Positions 62,341 through 64,000 of a stretch of 64,000 nt of DNA are shown here, piece after piece. Source of the DNA: CPC320 sp002684375 (GTDB taxonomy: Bacteria > Pseudomonadota > Alphaproteobacteria > Rhodobacterales > Rhodobacteraceae); the NCBI GenBank assembly GCA_965662545.1, contig CBFIHZ010000011.1, positions 1-64,000 on the forward strand. Direction: 5' to 3'. Positions within the stretch are counted from its first letter, which is position 1, and every line of letters begins with the position of its first letter. Below the pieces are notes generated by a model. The model was given only the letters and a program-made list of their open reading frames with translations. It was not told the DNA's origin and did no database searches. The translations under genes and the position numbers were made by a program.

Positions 62341-64000
62341 CTATTTTTTTTCTTTCTGAACAAAAGGAAGAGATATTTTGACGGTGGTGCCGTGACCCAG
62401 GTCAGACTTTATCTCTATTGTCCCGTCCACTTCTTGTAAAATGCGGCGGCAAATCGACAGACCCAGTCCTAAACCGCCATGTTGGACAGTCTTGGAGAAA
62501 AACGGTTCCCATACCCGATTGAGGTCTTCGGTTGAGATGCCTCGGCCATTATCTTTAATAACGATGTGCACGTTTGCCTTGTCTTTTGTAACGCTAATGC
62601 CGATCAGGTTTTTGGTGCGATCTGTCTGGCAAAATGCTCTTGCAGCGTTGTTGAGTATATTGAGAATAACCTGTGATAAACGCGAAGACGAAAGGGGAAC
62701 CTCGGGCGTGGGAGCAAGGTTCATGTTCAACTTGGCTCGGTGGCGCAGATCGGACATGGCCATTTTCGACGCAATTCTGATCACTTTACAGGGATCGCTG
62801 GTTTCATCGCTGCCATCCACTCGACTGATGGCCTTTAAATCTGAAACAATCTCGCGAACATAGCGGCTCCCGGTCAGTGCAGCTTCTATAACTTTGTTAA
62901 CGTCGTGGCTTTCCACTTTATGTTCGCGCATCAGGTCCTTGAGAACGTTCAGGTTGCCTAAAACATAGGTTAACGGGTTGTTAATCTCGTGGGCTACGCC
63001 AGCGGCCAGCGTCCCCATAGAGGCGAGATGTGATGATAGCTGTATCTGTGCATCCCGCTCTCGGATTTTTTGCTCTGCACGAACGCGATCTGATATGTCG
63101 CGAAACACACCCAAGATTGTTAGTTTTTCGTCCAGTTCGATGAGGCTTGAGCTGATCTCGACGGGCACCTCTGTCCCGTTTTCATGTAAAATAGGAACCT
63201 GTATCGAGGCTCTTTTATTTTCCTTCAACGCGGTCATATGGTCGATGAAATCCTGTTTGACAGTTTCAGTCAGCACGGAGGGATGGAGTTCAGTGTGATG
63301 GCAACCGATCAGGTCAGAAACCGATTTCCCCCAAAGGTGTTCCGCAGTTTGGTTGACCTCAAGTATCAACCCGGTTTTCACGTCGGCCAATACGGCGGCG
63401 TCATTCATCAGATGAAACAGAGCCGAAAAGCGCTTTTGCGTATTTTCGAGTTTTTGTTCAACTTTTTGCATTGGGGTGTGATCTGTCAAACTGCCCACCA
63501 ACAGGATCGAGTTGCCCTTTTGATCTCGCAGCGCAGCGCCGTTGGCAAGAAAATGACCAAAGGAGCCATCTGCGCCTTTGACCCTCATTTCGACATTCTT
63601 ATATGGTTTTTCATGCTGAAGGTGGCTTTTAATCGCCTGTTCTACCCGGGCCCGGTCTAGCGGGTGGACCAATTCAACGAATTGACAAATGTTGCGTGGG
63701 ACGCCGTTTTTTTCGACGCCTACCATTTCGCGGGTTCGTTCAGACCATTCAATATCATCGTTTTCGATATCCCAAATCCAATAACCGTCGACTGAATGGT
63801 CTAAAAACGCTTTAAATGCGTGGTTTTGCAATCTGCGCTTGTGATCTTTAAGGTTTTGTCTCAGCAGATGCGCAGCAGAGGCCCATTTAATACATATCAT
63901 CGCGTCAAAGCAGTCATCTAATATGATGTCTTCGGCCAGTTGCGCGGTTTGCGCCAGTACTAGAACGCTCAGATTTGCGCCGCGTCTTCGACTGCGGTCA
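62341..64000 (-). CDS. PAS-domain sensor histidine kinase, N-terminus beyond window
   Basis: At least 553 residues are visible and the frame is open to the right edge. From 63900 leftward there are two PAS domains (FLDHSVDGYWIWDIENDDIE, and ALFHLMNDAAVLADVKTGLI), the dimerisation/His region GTLAAGVAHEINNPLTYVLG, and the HATPase with ILNILNNAARAF, DNGRGI and GGLGLGLSICRRILQE. The codons upstream of 63900 contain no stop and read LAQTAQLAEDIILDDCFDAM, which resembles the end of a receiver domain, so an N-terminal receiver is likely. The kinase has no fused receiver at its end and probably uses the REC and HPt proteins downstream. Confidence 0.88.
   Translation of the reverse strand, partial: DRSRRRGANLSVLVLAQTAQLAEDIILDDCFDAMICIKWASAAHLLRQNLKDHKRRLQNHAFKAFLDHSVDGYWIWDIENDDIEWSERTREMVGVEKNGVPRNICQFVELVHPLDRARVEQAIKSHLQHEKPYKNVEMRVKGADGSFGHFLANGAALRDQKGNSILLVGSLTDHTPMQKVEQKLENTQKRFSALFHLMNDAAVLADVKTGLILEVNQTAEHLWGKSVSDLIGCHHTELHPSVLTETVKQDFIDHMTALKENKRASIQVPILHENGTEVPVEISSSLIELDEKLTILGVFRDISDRVRAEQKIRERDAQIQLSSHLASMGTLAAGVAHEINNPLTYVLGNLNVLKDLMREHKVESHDVNKVIEAALTGSRYVREIVSDLKAISRVDGSDETSDPCKVIRIASKMAMSDLRHRAKLNMNLAPTPEVPLSSSRLSQVILNILNNAARAFCQTDRTKNLIGISVTKDKANVHIVIKDNGRGISTEDLNRVWEPFFSKTVQHGGLGLGLSICRRILQEVDGTIEIKSDLGHGTTVKISLPFVQKEKK

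Noticed and set aside
1..64000. tRNA, rRNA, CRISPR arrays, prophage genes, intact insertion sequences
   Set aside because: I looked for them while reading both strands and found no supporting sequence.

Overview
The window looks like chromosome of a marine alphaproteobacterium of the Rhodobacterales (Roseobacter group). This is an inference from the gene families present: several sugar, polyamine and peptide ABC systems, a dimethylglycine-dehydrogenase-like FAD/GcvT protein, an eryC-eryH-eryI tetrose-phosphate module, a non-phosphorylating L-fucose pathway, and IorAB with a DUF6537 tail. It also fits the tightly overlapping operons. I see no rRNA, tRNA, CRISPR array, prophage or intact insertion sequence. 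The window is a transport-and-catabolism region with several decaying genes.

Layout. 385-4998 is a complete sugar/polyol-type ABC operon (two permeases, binding protein, ATPase). 5661-9580 is a PotFGHI-like ABC operon. It is followed by an IclR regulator (9589-10296, minus) and a long, translationally coupled operon (10382-19259). That operon encodes four tandem arginase/agmatinase-family proteins (only the last keeps all metal ligands), an unrecognised 230-residue protein, a 2-oxoglutarate-semialdehyde-type aldehyde dehydrogenase, two CaiB/BaiF CoA-transferases and an HMG-CoA-lyase-like enzyme. Together with the transporter it reads as an undescribed route for a guanidino or related nitrogen compound, and it is the most novel part of the window. 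Behind it lie two gene remnants: a gamma-carbonic-anhydrase pseudogene and a second copy of the 3' end of the 3922-4998 ATPase gene.

20207-22209 holds hchA, a nitroreductase and a divergent HxlR regulator with a clear operator. 22362-24571 is eryC-tpiA(eryH)-rpiB(eryI). 25283-27712 is a DMGDH-like enzyme. 27846-38611 is an L-fucose type cluster: IclR regulator, fuconolactonase, ABC transporter, two enolase-superfamily dehydratases, mutarotase, Gfo/Idh/MocA dehydrogenase and FAH-family hydrolase. 38975-41797 has a class III aminotransferase, a cupin and a quinone oxidoreductase. 42160-46383 has a DUF6880 protein, a MOSC protein and full-length but broken panC and panB.

46561-61013 is a second poorly understood catabolic block. 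A Dpp-type peptide/nickel ABC transporter and an FAD oxidoreductase run leftward. A cyclase-family hydrolase, a second FAD oxidoreductase, MarR, and IorA/IorB run rightward. A pair of MaoC-like hot-dog proteins closes the block. A palindromic MarR-like operator sits in the divergent promoter region. The right end (61536-64000) encodes an HPt protein, a single-domain response regulator and a PAS histidine kinase that runs off the edge.

All four ABC operons carry a stem-loop just after the binding-protein gene, whichever gene follows it, which suggests a shared way of keeping binding protein in excess.
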